A stretch of 64,000 nt of DNA from contig OX638135.1 of the NCBI GenBank assembly GCA_951804985.1, forward strand, positions 70,590,803 to 70,654,802, written 5' to 3'. Origin of the DNA: Dryomyza anilis (taxonomy: Eukaryota > Arthropoda > Insecta > Diptera > Dryomyzidae). The notes under the pieces were generated by a model that saw nothing but the letters and a program-made list of their open reading frames with translations, did no database searches and was not told where the DNA came from. The translations under genes were made by a program, and so were the position numbers. Shown here piece by piece: positions 41,306-52,800 of the stretch (within the stretch, counting starts at the first letter, position 1; every line of letters starts with the position of its first letter).

Positions 41306-41908
41306 TCATTCCCTGCATATTGCCAAAGCTATCAAAATATTCTTTATAGTTTCTATTTTATAATAAGCTACCCAATGAGTACCGGGACCATCAGCATCAT
41401 CCAAATTGAGAACACCACATTCTTGAGAATATGGTTTCTTTGGTAAACAATCTCGCATAAAAATGCCTCTAAAATATTTAATATTTTTAGAGTATTTTCT
41501 TAAATCAACATCGGTTAGCGGTCTCCAAGTTAGATTTCTTAATAGTTTTTTGACTGAGGTCGTAAAAAACAATCCATAACCCTCTTTATATGGTTTTAGA
41601 AATAGACCATTACCCATAGCAATTGACTCCATATATCTATTGTGGCGAGAAGCTTCAGCTAATTGTTCCTTTCCATTTTTTATTTCATTTAAAACTTTTG
41701 CAACGGCTGATCCTCCAGAAGCTATACCCCCAAGAGCACCTAGTGCTTTTAAAATGGGTATTAGAGGTAAGACTCCACCAATTTTTGGAACTGGGATTAC
41801 ACGTGGTATGTTTACTTGAGATTTTTTCCGTTTAAAACTTGATTGAACAGCTTTATGAGCTATTTTATATGCATCATTGAATGAATTTGGTTTCTTCTTT
41901 ATCAACAT
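41306..41908 (-). pseudogene. Polinton minor-capsid/cysteine-protease gene, copy 2
   Basis: ATG at 41908. Same N-terminus as the ORF at 37378, then continues RGIFMRDCLPKKP, ECGVLNLDDADG and GTHWVAYY. ECG.(L/I)NLD...G.GTHWVAY is the N-terminal half of the adenovirus-type protease used by Polintons; the His is catalytic. A one-base change shifts the frame just after HWVAYYK; YFDSFGN (catalytic acidic region) is readable in the next frame (about 41325). The catalytic Cys is lost because LIR-3 starts right after it. Confidence 0.75.
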
Positions 41909-41949
41909 GTTTACACCCTTTTTAACTGCTAACGAAAAGTGACTTCGGA

Positions 41950-42257
41950 GTAGCCGCGGTAGCTCAGTGGTTAGTGCGTTGGACTGCGAGCCGGAAGGTC
42001 ACCGGTTCCAGCCCCGGTTCTATGAAACAACATCGTTTCATGGAAACATTTTTCTATACCGCGCTACCTCTCGTCAGTAAATGGCAAACCTACGAGAGTA
42101 AAACCATTGCCTATGAAAAGCTCTCACCCGCCGTTCGGATTCGGCAATAAACTGTAGGTCCCACCACTTTGAGTACAAATATAACACGCACAGCTCAAAA
42201 TGGTGAGAGAGCTCGGCCGAAGTTATATATAGGACTGTAGCGCCATACTATTATTAT
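41950..42257 (+). mobile_element. tRNA-derived SINE, copy 2
   Basis: Head GTAGCCGCGGTAGCTCAGTG, B-box-like GGTTCCAGCCC, tail (ATT)4. Only the right target-site copy is intact (TATCTTTGGA, 42258-42267); the left one is altered to CTTCGGA by an adjacent deletion. Same insertion event as copy 1, inherited by duplication of the Polinton. Confidence 0.8.
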
Positions 42258-42267
42258 TATCTTTGGA

Positions 42268-42412
42268 CGTAACACTTTAAATTTTAAAATTCTATACATT
42301 TTTTTTAGTTTAATTTCATTTTGTAAACATTGTTGTAAGTTTTCATAATAAATGATATAATTTGATTCATTATTCAAATCGATTATAAGTTTTTAATGTT
42401 TACCGATCGGAC
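42268..42412 (-). pseudogene. Polinton polymerase fragment (minus), unit 1 end
   Basis: Complement of 38675-38800 (ATAATAAATCAAATTATATC and TTTTAAAATTTAAA regions). It stops at CCGATCGGACT, where the next tandem unit starts. Confidence 0.65.
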
Positions 42413-42778
42413 TTCAACAATAATAAATGAGACGTAAGACAATTCAGCGCACAAAGCTATGTGTTAGAAAGAGACGGAAGATCATTAAGCAATGTGCGAG
42501 AAAGAGATGGAAGATCAGCACATTAAAACACATGAGTGCGAATGAGATGCCAAATTATTAACAAATTATTATCATTCGACAATGTGCATTTGGGCGGATT
42601 GTTCAAATATGGATATTTGGAGTCCCATTACAATATGTTTGTCTACATTTTGTTAAAATTTATTAAGTTTTCTTGTTATTGGAACAATTCACTATTATTC
42701 CTCATTTAAATATTTGTCAAAATAAAAAAAAAATAAAAAATGGACTTTTGTCTATCTAAATAGTGAAAATCGCACACT
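42413..42778 (+). mobile_element. Ty3/gypsy LTR, 5'-truncated copy
   Basis: Matches 37902-38266; the first 40 bp are missing at the tandem junction. Ends CGCACACT. The flank differs slightly (GGTGCGACACACACTGG) from the other two copies. Confidence 0.7.
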
Positions 42779-42789
42779 GGTGCGACACA

Positions 42790-43065
42790 CACTGGCTGCT
42801 GTCTAGCCGCCAAAGATGATAGGTGCAGTGTTTTAGTTCTGCATCAATCATCTTTTGCTCCTTCCCCAGTTTGCCAATAATCGCAACCGGAAGAGCTTTG
42901 CGAGCAGCATCACGATATGATACAGCTTGCTTACCTCTGTGGATGTTGAAGGCAGTTCATCCGCAGCCGATCCGGAACATGAAGCGACAGTGCTCATGCT
43001 TGTGGAAGCAATATCACTGGATACTGTCGAGTTCTGAGAGTTTTCCTGAAAGAAAATTTGAATGG
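42790..43065 (-). pseudogene. Unidentified coding-like fragment, copy 2
   Basis: Copy of 38270-38545; reads SSDIASTSMSTVASCSG with one residue different, same donor-like GTAAGC. Confidence 0.4.
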
Positions 43066-44128
43066 GTTGATGATATATCAACATTTCAGTTAAATGAGCA
43101 TGCTAATGATTCTGATGAAGGATATATTTTAGAAGTTGATTTAGAGATTCCTCCTGATATCAGAAAATTAAAAAAGTCCGATCCGTAAACTTTAAAAACT
43201 TATAAACGATTTGAATAATAAATCAAATTATATCATTTATTATGAAAACTTACAACAATGTTTACAAAATGGAATTAAATTAAAAAAAATTTATAGAATT
43301 TTAAAATTTAAACAATCACCTGTCTAAAAAAATATATTGATTTAAATACTTTACATAGAACGCAAGCTAAAAATGATTTTGAAAAGAACTTTTTCAAGTT
43401 ATTAAATAATGCTGTCTACGGTAAAACTATGGAGAATGTAGATAAGAGGAAAGATGTTAAAATTGTTGCGCGTTGGAAAGTAGAGGAAAAAGATTGGGAG
43501 CTAGAAGCTTAATTGCTAATCCAAATTTTCAAGATTTACCGAAAATATGGTAGCAATACAACTGAATAGAATACATGCCCTATATGATAAACCAATTAAT
43601 ATAGGGTTTGTAGTCCTTGAACTCTCAAAATGGAAAATGTATGATTTTCACTATGATTATATGCTTTCAAAATTTAGAGGGAACTTAAGTTTATGCTATA
43701 TGGATACTGACTCTTTCATCTATTCAATTAAGACTGAAGACTTTTATAATTACATTAAACCTGACATTAATTTAAAATTTGATACATCCGACTACAAACC
43801 AAACAATCCTTATGAGATAGAACGACAAAATAAAAAGGTTTTAGGTTTCATGAAAGATGAAAATAATGGAAAAATAATGAGAGAATTCATTGGATTGAGG
43901 TCAAAAATGTATTCTATTAGTGTTACGGGTGATAATGATATTAAAAAGGCTAAAGGGGTAAAAAAATCAACTTTGATGTCCCTCAGCATTGATGATTATA
44001 GGAAATGTTTATTTAATAAGAACATTTATTATTATAAAATGTTAACTTTTAGATCTAAGATTCATAAGATATATACACAAGAAATAGAAAAAATGGTGTT
44101 AAGTTATATATATAACGACACATATTAG
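43045..44128 (+). pseudogene. Polinton DNA polymerase B, copy 2
   Basis: Same blocks as copy 1: motif A region DSDEGYILEVDLE (43115), motif B (43370-43430), 193-codon ORF 43547-44128 with YMDTDSF (43697-43717). Differs from copy 1 by a stop just after KKSDP (TAA at 43187) and by E-for-K and I-for-L changes near the end. Breaks between motifs are identical to copy 1, so the copies were made after inactivation. Confidence 0.85.
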
Positions 44129-44329
44129 AAAATGGAGTTAATACCCTTGCATGGGGCCATTATAGATTATTAAATAAAAATATATTAAAAGATTGAAAGC
44201 TAATAAAATAAAACACAAAACAATTTTAAAATTAGTTTTTATTTTTATATAAACATAAGTAAAAAATTTTTAAACATAATTGTCCACAAATAATTGAGTT
44301 GTATTTTTGTTTTTGTTCATAATTGTAAT

Positions 44330-45806
44330 ACAGCCATTCTGCGCAGTAGTCAAGGTTATTTTTGTATTATGTAAAATGACGCCATTATTCCGAAAATATG
44401 GTTTAATAATGTTTCTTTGAATAGGTTTACAAAATATGGGCCAATAACTTTTGGACCGAGCTTTCATAAAGGTGGTCACATATATTTGCAAATATCTCGC
44501 GTTCTAAATAACACATATGATCAAATGTTATATCGAATGAAAGCTAATTGAATATCGAATAAACATTTTTTTGAATATTTTTAAATTTGTTCATTAATTT
44601 AAGAGAACTCGAAAGGAGAACTTGAAAAAACATTTTTTTTTCAACAAAAATTTAAGAAAAAATTCATTTAAAAAAATGGAAAAAAATCGAGAAAGTAAGA
44701 TGATACACAAATTTTAATTTTTCAAAATTAGTTCACACTCTTTCGAAAAAATTGAGCTATAAATGACAAAAATATATGTTTAACATTTGAGGATAAAAAA
44801 AGTTATGTGAAAGCCATACAATTGAGTGCTATACAAATAGGCATAAAAATAAAAAATAAAAAATGTGAGCTGATCACGATTATTTTTTGAGCACCTATTG
44901 ATAGATGATTGCTTGTAATTAATTTTAAATTTTATAACTTTATCTTTAATACTTAACGAGATATGTGATCCTAAAAAGTAAACCCATATTTCGTAGAGGA
45001 TGTAGTAGATTACGTTGACTAAATCAACTAATTTTCTAACTTTGAATTACTATTCTACTAAAATATATTGAAAATAAATTTCACATCATTCGGAATAGCA
45101 GTTTTAAAGTTATCGTGTATAGGCGGACAGACAGACGGTCATATCTAAATCGACTCGGATAGTGATGTTGACCAAGACAATATTTACTTTTTCATACCAG
45201 TCACGCCTAAGAGGCGCTAAAATATCCTCACATATATTTTATAACTTGTAACCCATGGGTATAGGGTATAAACATATTATACGATATTTTTTTGTTAATA
45301 CCCAATTGTAATGCTTTCACATGATTTTTCTGTTCTCAAAACGTATCCATAGATTTCTTTTATTTTTACTTCATTTTTTTAAAAAATGTACTGGCTAATA
45401 TTGCAATATTACAAACTGTGCATCATCTTGCGTTTTCAATTTTTCGCCGTTTTTTGAATGCATTTTTAAATATATTTTTTTTATTTTGGTCGACAAAATT
45501 TACATTTTTCGAGTTCATCTGTAGAGTTTTCTTAAACCAGTAAACCAATTCCAAACAATTGTAAGAAATGTTTATTGAATATTTAATTATCTTTCATTTG
45601 ATGTAACAATTGCGATTATGGGTTTTATTAAACGCGAAATATTTACAAATTTATGTGACCACCTTTTTGAAAGCTCAGTACAAAAGTTATTGCCCGAAAT
45701 CTCGTAAACCTATCCGTAGAAAATTTTTTAATTCATGTATTCAAATTCTGCGAGTCATTTCTAATAATAAAAAAATAATGGAATTTACTGCGCAAACTTT
45801 TTTTCT
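44330..45806. mobile_element. Long inverted-repeat element LIR-3, copy 3
   Basis: Duplicate of copy 2 with the left terminus (CACTACACAACA) deleted. It has a ~17-bp extra block (ATTGAGTGCTATACAAAT) near 44820 that is also seen in the 17.5 kb copy, so copy 2 lost it. Confidence 0.65.
44884..45270 (-). mobile_element. DINE-like unit (family 2) inside LIR-3 copy 3
   Basis: Same as 40380-40764; ends TATACCCTATACCCATGGG in minus sense at 45270. Confidence 0.6.
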
Positions 45807-45810
45807 CATT

Positions 45811-46412
45811 TCATTCCCTGCATATTGCCAAAGCTATCAAAATATTCTTTATAGTTTTTATTTTATAATAAGCTACCCAATGAGTACCGGGACCATCAGC
45901 ATCATCCAAATTGAGAACACCACATTCTTGAGAATATGGTTTCTTTGGTAAACAATCTCGCATAAAAATGCCTCTAAAATATTTAATATTTTTAGAGTAT
46001 TTTCTTAAATCAACATCGGTTAGCGGTCTCCAAGTTAGATTTCTTAATAGTTTTTTGACTGAGGTCGTAAAAACAATCCATAACCCTCTTTATATGGTTT
46101 TAGAAATAGACCATTACCCATAGCAATTGACTCCATATATCTATTGTGGCGAGAAGCTTCAGCTAATTGTTCCTTTCCATTTTTTATTTCATTTAAAACT
46201 TTTGCAACGGCTGATCCTCCAGAAGCTATACCCCCAAGAGCACCTAGTGCTTTTAAAATGGGTATTAGAGGTAAGACTCCACCAATTTTTGGAACTGGGA
46301 TTACACGTGGTATGTTTACTTGAGATTTTTTCCGTTTAAACTTGATTGAACAGCTTTATGAGCTATTTTATATGCATCATTGAATGAATTTGGTTTCTTC
46401 TTTATCAACATG
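45811..46412 (-). pseudogene. Polinton minor-capsid/protease gene, copy 3
   Basis: Near-identical to 41306-41908 but with two further single-base losses (in the A run near 46069 and the AAAC near 46340), which break the ORF. ECGVLNLDDADG and HWVAYY remain readable. Confidence 0.75.
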
Positions 46413-46452
46413 TTTACACCCTTTTTAACTGCTAACGAAAAGTGTCTTCGGA

Positions 46453-46760
46453 GTAGCCGCGGTAGCTCAGTGGTTAGTGCGTTGGACTGCGAGCCGAAAG
46501 GTCCCCGGTTCCAGCCTGGACTGGGGCTAACAACATCGTTTCATAGAAACATTTTTCTATACCGCGCTACCTCTCGTCAGTAAATGGCAAACCTACGAGA
46601 GTAAAACCATTGCCTATGTAAAGCTCTCACCCGCCGTTCGGATTCGGCAATAAACTGTAGGTCCCACCACTTTGAGTACAAATATAACACTCACAGCTCA
46701 AAATGGTGAGAGAGCTCGGCCGAAGTTCTATACAGGACTGTAGCGCCATACTATTATTAT
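46453..46760 (+). mobile_element. tRNA-derived SINE, copy 3
   Basis: Head and tail as copy 2. After the B-box it reads GGACTGGGGCTAACAACATC, matching copy 1 rather than copy 2 (TTCTATGAAACAACATC), so copies 1 and 3 keep one form and copy 2 has a local rearrangement. Right target site TATCTTTGGA at 46761-46770. Confidence 0.8.
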
Positions 46761-46779
46761 TATCTTTGGACGTAACACT

Positions 46780-47045
46780 TTAAATTTTAAAATTCTATAC
46801 ATTTTTTTTAGTTTAATTTCATTTTGTAAACATTGTTGTAAGTTTTCATAATAAATGATATAATTTGATTTATTATTCAAATCGATTATAAGTTTTTAAT
46901 TTTTACCGATCGGACTTCTTTATTTTCTGATATCAGGAGGAATCTCTAAATCAACTTCGAAAATATATCCTTCATCAGAATCATTAGCATGCTCATTTAA
47001 CTGAAATGTTGATACATCATCAACCCAACCCAAATTTTCCTTTAG
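46780..47045 (-). pseudogene. Polinton polymerase fragment (minus), longer version
   Basis: Continues past the unit end into motif A coding: minus strand WVDDVSTFQLNEHAN, DSDEGYIFEVDLEIPPDI. This is the inverted counterpart of 38540-38800, so the block as a whole is flanked by inverted polymerase copies. Confidence 0.75.
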
Positions 47046-47059
47046 GAAAACTCCCAGAA

Positions 47060-47300
47060 CTCGACAGTATCCAGTGATATTGCTTCCACAAGCAAAAGCA
47101 CTGTCATGTTCATGTTTCGGATCGGCTGCGGATGAACTGCCTTCAACATCCACAGAGGTAAGCAAGCAGTATCATATCGTGATGCTGCTCGCAAAGCTCT
47201 TCCGGTTGCGATTATTGGCAAACTGGGGAAAGAGCAAAAGATGATTGATGCAGAACTAAAACACTGCACCGATCATCTTTGGCGGCTAGACAGCACCGGC
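47060..47300 (+). pseudogene. Unidentified coding-like fragment, copy 3 (inverted)
   Basis: Plus-strand version of 38270-38545, with the longest clean reading: GKQAVSYRDAARKALPVAII then GKLGKEQKMIDAELKHC and DHLWRLDST. Not recognised. Confidence 0.4.
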
Positions 47301-47304
47301 GCAC

Positions 47305-47714
47305 AGTGTGCGATTTTCACTATTTAGATAGACAAAAGTCCATTTTTTATTTTTTTTTTATTTTGACAAATATTTAAATGAGGAATAATAGTGAATTGTT
47401 CCAATAACAAGAAAACTTAATAAATTTTAACAAAATGTAGACAAACATATTGTAATGGGACTCCAAATATCCATATTTGAACAATGCGCCCAAATGCACA
47501 TTGTCGAATGATAATAATTTGTTAATAATTTGGCATCTCATTCGCACTCATGTGTTTTAATGTGCTGGTCTTCCATCTCTTTCTCACACATTGCTTAGTG
47601 CGCTGAATGATCTTCTGTCTCTTTCTAAAACTTTGCTTAGTACGCTGAATTGCGTCTCATTTATTATTGTTGATTGCTTGCACTATGGGGCAAATTACAT
47701 CATTTCGTAACACT
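47305..47714 (-). mobile_element. 3' LTR of the gypsy element
   Basis: 410 bp, AGTGT/ACACT ends, preceded (minus sense) by the purine tract GGTAGAGGGC. Contains AATAAATGAGACG, a candidate polyadenylation region. Confidence 0.7.
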
Positions 47715-47723
47715 GCCCTCTAC

Positions 47724-48560
47724 CTAAATCTGTTCGTCCCGAACAGATGTTAATCCTCTCTCTCTGTATTGCGTCAACCTTTCTAAATGAACGACTTTTA
47801 TTTTCCGTCTGACGCCAGTAGTATTCTGAATCCGATACACAATGTTAAAAATCGTTTTAATTATCTTGTACGGTCCTTCCCTGTGTGTTTGCAGCTTTGG
47901 GTTTAACAATTTCACTCGTTGCGGGCTACAAAGAATAACAAATCCCTCAGAGTTTGCTCTCAAGTCGTATCTGGACTTCATCTTATCACTTGCAATTTGT
48001 ATACTCTTCCTTAAAGGATGATGTCACTCGTCTCGGTCCTCACTTTTCTTGGCCAAAATACTTTTTGGAATCGGCTTTTGCACATCCATGGCAGTAGGTT
48101 CGCACTGTGCTCCAACGTTGTATTGATTCATCTTTCCGCAACTTCTGACGGGTTTTTTTTTTGCGGATACACATTGCTTATATCTGTGAATCCAATAGGC
48201 GACTGAATTCTGAATTCCGACCCAATAGAAATGTTTTCTGACTCCTTCAATCGTTTTATTAATGCTCAAGTGACATCTCTTGGATCCACAATGGCATTTC
48301 AGTACTATCGCTTTTATTTTTGACTTGGGAACAACAATCAAATTTCGTGCAGATCTGCCATTTTCAGTTTCCCACACACGGTACAAACAACTATTTTGTA
48401 GCTTCAGGCTATGCCACTGCGGCCAGTAAGCCCTGCTTATTGGACTGTTGGATGCTAACTCTTTCCATAATGGCTTTTTTTGATGTTCCTTGAACGTCCT
48501 TATTTTTGCGATGTCGGGTCCTTCTTTTGATCATTTCGTATTTGCTCTAGAGTCCATTGA
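47724..48560 (-). pseudogene. pol: Gypsy integrase, zinc domain and C-terminus
   Basis: Minus strand: WKELASNSPISRAYWPQWHS (about 48470), LYRVWETENG, the HHCC-like HCGSKRCHLSINKT..KHFYWVG..QCVSA (48300-48170; the last expected Cys appears as Ala), a break, then SRYDLRANSEGF, LLNPKLQTHREGPYKI and RRKIKVVHLERLTQY (47980-47760), the GPY/F-type C-terminus. The catalytic core with its D,D,E residues is missing between 48024 and 47981. Confidence 0.8.
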
Positions 48561-48699
48561 TCTTCTGTCATGACATTTAAGGAACGGAAGTGAATTATGT
48601 TCGTCTTTTATTCTTCCGTCGAGCATTCTCTGGATTCCATTTTACACACTTGTGCCGACGCAGTTCCCGAATTGCCATGATGTTCCCTGGCGTTATTTT

Positions 48700-49430
48700 G
48701 GCTATCCTCAGGTCTCTTTTCTGGTCGGTAACCCTTAGGTGGTTGCACAATTACACATTTACATTTTTCACGACAGTCGCGTACCATATGTCCATATTTT
48801 TCACAGTTGTAGCATTTACCTTTTAATTGGGTGTTTTATTGGTAGCGGATTTAACGCAGGCTTTGGACACTCCTTCCTCCTCATCAAGTACACGTTTCTC
48901 CGTCGTTGATCGGCACAATGTAATTGCTATTTCCTGCGTAAGCGCTGTGGTGATAAATGTCACCTTCAGCATAGTCATTGCTGCCCGTTTTGTCTCAGGA
49001 TCCCGTATGCCATAAACGAACGCATTTATCTTGTACATTTCCAAGAAATCACAAGCTGAATCGGAATATGCCAAATGTGCAAGTCTCTCAACATCCGCTG
49101 CATATTCCTGCAACGATTCGCCATTATTTTGGCTTCGGAACTTCAGCTGTATTCTGTAAATCGGTGACATGTGGTCACTGCCATATTTTCGTTGCAATGC
49201 ACCCATGACCGCGAAATAACTGTTAATGTCACTGTCAGCAAAACTTCGGCTGCTCCTCCTTTCCGCTGCATATTCCTGCAACGATTCGCCATTATTTTGG
49301 CTTCGGAACTTCAGCTGTATTCTGTAAATCGGTGACATGTGGTCACTGCCATATTTTCGTTGCAATGCACCCATGACCGCGAAATAACTGTTAATGTCAC
49401 TGTCAGCAAAACTTCGGCTCAAAACTGTTT
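48700..49430 (-). pseudogene. gag: Gypsy gag with CCHC knuckle and internal duplication
   Basis: Minus strand: YFAVMGALQRKYG, YRIQLKFRSQNNGESLQEYA, DVERLAHLAY and FVYGIRDPETKRA are a retrotransposon gag core. After a frame break (48823) comes the knuckle CYNCEKYGHMVRDC (48820-48770). A 168-bp direct duplication (49095-49262 and 49263-49430; 56 codons) repeats SFADSDINSYFAV through LQEYAA in frame. The N-terminus is missing: the text before 49430 is unrelated and AT-rich. Confidence 0.8.
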
Positions 49431-49862
49431 TTAATGTGAACGCCCAACATAAAATAACAACGAAAAAATACTTAATTAAAACACAATAAATTAAAACTAA
49501 TAAACAATTTACATACAAAAATAAAATGAAAAATAAACACCAAATAAATAAATACAAACAATATACTGCAACAACAACAACATAATAGAACCACTTCAAG
49601 TAGCGTCACTGCTTTTATGGGAGACGGACGTGTCGTGTCGTCCCCCAGTATTTGAACGTTTTCCGTCCGTCGTTTTATATGTTTAAAAATGTGCCACCAA
49701 ACTAAACAACATCAGCCAACCAAACAAATAACAAATATAACTAAATAACAATAACTACATTCGTCGTGGACAATAAAAAACATTATTAAAAATAAAAAAA
49801 TAAATTACGCAAAACAAATAATTAAGAATAAAATAGAAATACAAAAATTACAACAATAATAA
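49431..49862. other. AT-rich sequence between gypsy gag and LINE copy 2
   Basis: No gene. A GC-richer palindromic stretch (GGAGACGGACGTGTCGTGTC, 49619-49675) may be leftover gypsy leader or host sequence. The gypsy 5' LTR would be expected here but no match to 47305-47714 is visible. Confidence 0.4.
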
Positions 49863-52800
49863 TAGAGCAGAACCGGTTTCGCTGCCTGAGACTTGCTGCA
49901 CTCTGCACTCGCCGTTTTTTTTTCATTGCAATTGCCTGCGCAAAGGGCCTTTCTATGCTCTCTGCTGCAATTGCTCAGGTTTGTTGATTGTCCTACTCCG
50001 CGCTAACTGCGTGCATAGTTGAGACAGCAAGAGTGCGTAACGAAGACGGTGGCCAAGGCATAACACTGACCACTGTTTAGCTTACGCTCTCATCTGTTCG
50101 TCTCAGCTGTGCCCGCTATTTGTATGTTTTAAATTCACCCAGTAGCGAAAATGTCGCAAAACTTTCGTATAGATTTTTGCAACGTTCGTGGACTGAGGTC
50201 GAATTTTTTCTCTGTGTATGCACATGTGTCTGTCTATAGGCCACATATAATGGCATTAGGTGAAACCCAGGTTAGTGAGGGTGCAGATCCGCTGGATTTT
50301 CAGATACCAGGGTACCACCTACTGCCATTATTCTCTGCCCATAGGGGTCTCGCCCTTTTTATTCGAAGTGACGTTGCGTACCAGCACCAGCAGCAACATA
50401 GTGTTTCGGACAATGAATTTAATTCTATGTGGATTAAATTCAAAATCTTGCAACACATCATGCACTTGTGTTTTATTTATAGGAGTCCGAATCTAGATAG
50501 GGTTTCTACCTGTAACAAGATTCGATCTCAAATATTTTGGAACAGTTTCCAGGCAGTGAAATTGTTGTTGCTGGTGACTTTAATGTGCACAACGCCACTT
50601 GGTTGAGCCACTCGGGTCTATCAACACAGGGGGGTTGTTATGTTGAGCTGTTTGCCGAGTGCAATCAACTCACGCAACTGGTGAAGGAGCCGGCGTACCT
50701 CCCACGCGTCGGCGGGCAGAGCCAAAAAGTCCTAGACCTTTTTCTGACTTCGCATCATGAAAAATATGATGTAAAAGTCCTTGCACCTCTTGGTAATTCC
50801 GACCACTGTATTGTTTTCGCTGCATTTTCGTATTCTAGTTTACGCGTCTCTTCGATTAAAGCCCCGAAGAGAACTGTATGGCTTTACGAAAAAGCAAATT
50901 GGGTTGCGTTAAATGATTTTTTTCGCAACTTTAATTGGAAATTGTGTTTCGCAGATAGAGACATAAATGCAGCGGCCTTAATGGTACAAAATATTATTTT
51001 ATTGGGTATGCGGTTCTTCATACCTTCTAAAAAGATTAGCATTAAACCCAAGGACCACTATTGGTTTAATGAGACTTGCAGGATTGCAGTCAGGTCGAAA
51101 GAGGAAGCCTTTCAGAATTGGCGTTCTAATAAGAATGCTGATACTGAAAGACTTCGCATACAGGCTAGGAATCGCTGTAATGCCGTGATCGCACGTGAAA
51201 AGTTTCTACACGAACAAAACGCGCGCAAAAAGGTCCTTCTCTACCATAGAGGTGGTAAAAATTTCTGGTCATTTGTTAAAAGGGAGAAGAATCAGACGAC
51301 ATCGTCTACTCCAACCCTTGTTATGAATGGCCAGACCTTCACTGACCCGGTTGATAAAGCTAATCTCTTGGCTGAATTATTTGCAAATAATTCAACGCTC
51401 CCAGATAGCAATCAACCACTGCCCGTCGTTGAATTTGTTTCTTCTGCAATGCCGGAGATACATTTTCGAACTCGGGCAGTTAAAAAGGTTTTAGCAAATC
51501 TCAATATTAACAAAGCCTCCGGGCCTGATGGCATATCTGCCCATGTGTTGAAGAAGTGTGCGTCAACGCTGGCTTGTCCATTGCGTAACCTTTTCAACAT
51601 CTCCTACACGACAGGAGTTTTTCCATCTTGTTGGAAGGTTGCCAATGTCCAGCCAGTTCCGAAAAAGGGTGAGGCTACAAACCCTGCTAATTACCGACCC
51701 ATTGCAATATGCTCTGCGCTATCCAAGGTAATGGAAAGCGTAATAAACTTCCACCTTGTGAACTATCTGGAGCGAAACGAATTACTTAGTGACCGGCAAT
51801 ATGGTTTCCGTAGGACCAGGTCCACCGGTGACTTGATGGCGGTCCTCTCCGAAAAGTGGAATAATTGTATTCATCTTTTCGGGGAGAGTAAGGTGTGGCA
51901 TGAAGCCCTGGTATCAAAACTTATTGCATATGGTGTCGGTAATTCTTTTACTCGATGGATATCGAGTATTCTCCAGGGTCGTTCAATACGAGTTGCGATG
52001 GATGGTGTTTTCTCAGAACAACATTCCATCAATTCTGGAGTCCCGCAGGGTTCTGTCCTATTCCCGTCCCTATTTCTGGTTTTTATCAATGACCTTCTGT
52101 CATCGACCCAGAACCCAATCCATTCCTTTGCAGATGACAGTAACATTTGTCACTCATATTCGTTCAACAAGCGCCCAAACTCTTTGGAGATTGAGAGTAA
52201 AAGGCGCACAATGAATGATACACTCAATAATGACCTTAAAACAATCTCCGAGTGGGGTCTTGCAAATAGAGTTGATTTTAATGCTAGCAAGACCCAATGT
52301 TGGATTCACCCCTCCCTCCCCTCCATATGGACTCTGTGGATATTGCGTAGTCAGCTGCTCTTGACGTTCTGGGTATATCAATTCAATGTGACCTCCGTTG
52401 GAGTGATCACATATTTGATGTGTCGAAAGAAGCGGCCAAGTGCCTCGGTTTTTTGAAACGGTGTAAGACATACTTCACTCCCGTTGACTTGCGCATTGTC
52501 TTCACCACCTATATTCGGCCTAAGATGGAATACAATTCGCACATATGGGCAGGGGCATCAAAATCTTCTTTGGAGTTCCTGGATCGAATCCAACAACGTG
52601 CAATATATTTAATAGGGGATGAAAATATTTCATCCTCTATTGGTTCTCTTGAGCACCGAAGGACCGTAGGGTGTGTAAGCCTGTTTTATAGGTATTACAA
52701 TGGTAAGTGTTCGAGGGAAATACATGGCCTGATTCCACCAGGTCGTGTATTCTCTCGTTCTACTCGGGCATCGAACCAAGCCCACCCCTTCGTAGTTCAC

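Larger units (their letters stand above)
37902..42412. repeat. Tandem segmental unit 1 (about 4.51 kb)
   Basis: Repeated almost identically at 42413-46917. Contents in order: gypsy LTR part, unidentified fragment, polymerase (+), LIR-3, protease gene (-), SINE, polymerase fragment (-). A few substitutions and a ~32-bp indel (39808-39840 against 44329) separate the two units by eye. Confidence 0.85.
42413..46917. repeat. Tandem segmental unit 2 (about 4.5 kb)
   Basis: Direct copy of 37902-42412. The junction is GATCGGACT then TTCAACAATAATAAATG, whereas unit 1 is entered from within a longer LTR. It ends at CGGACTT, after which the polymerase continues further on the minus strand. Confidence 0.85.
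47305..49430 (-). mobile_element. Ty3/gypsy retrotransposon, internally deleted, minus strand
   Basis: On the minus strand: gag with CCHC knuckle, then directly the integrase zinc domain and C-terminus, PPT and a 3' LTR (47305-47714, AGTGTTACG...CGCACACT). Protease, RT and RNase H are missing, and the 5' LTR is not found. The 3' end of this element is the source of the LTR pieces at 37862 and 42413. Confidence 0.8.

Noticed and set aside
46453..46520. tRNA gene
   Set aside because: A and B box-like sequences are present, but the cloverleaf does not close, and the unit continues into a SINE body with an ATT tail; three copies exist.
48823..49599. Membrane protein N-terminus (VVVVAVYCLYLFIW...)
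   Set aside because: The hydrophobic N-terminus is AT-rich flank read in frame with gag; the gag homology begins only at about 49430.
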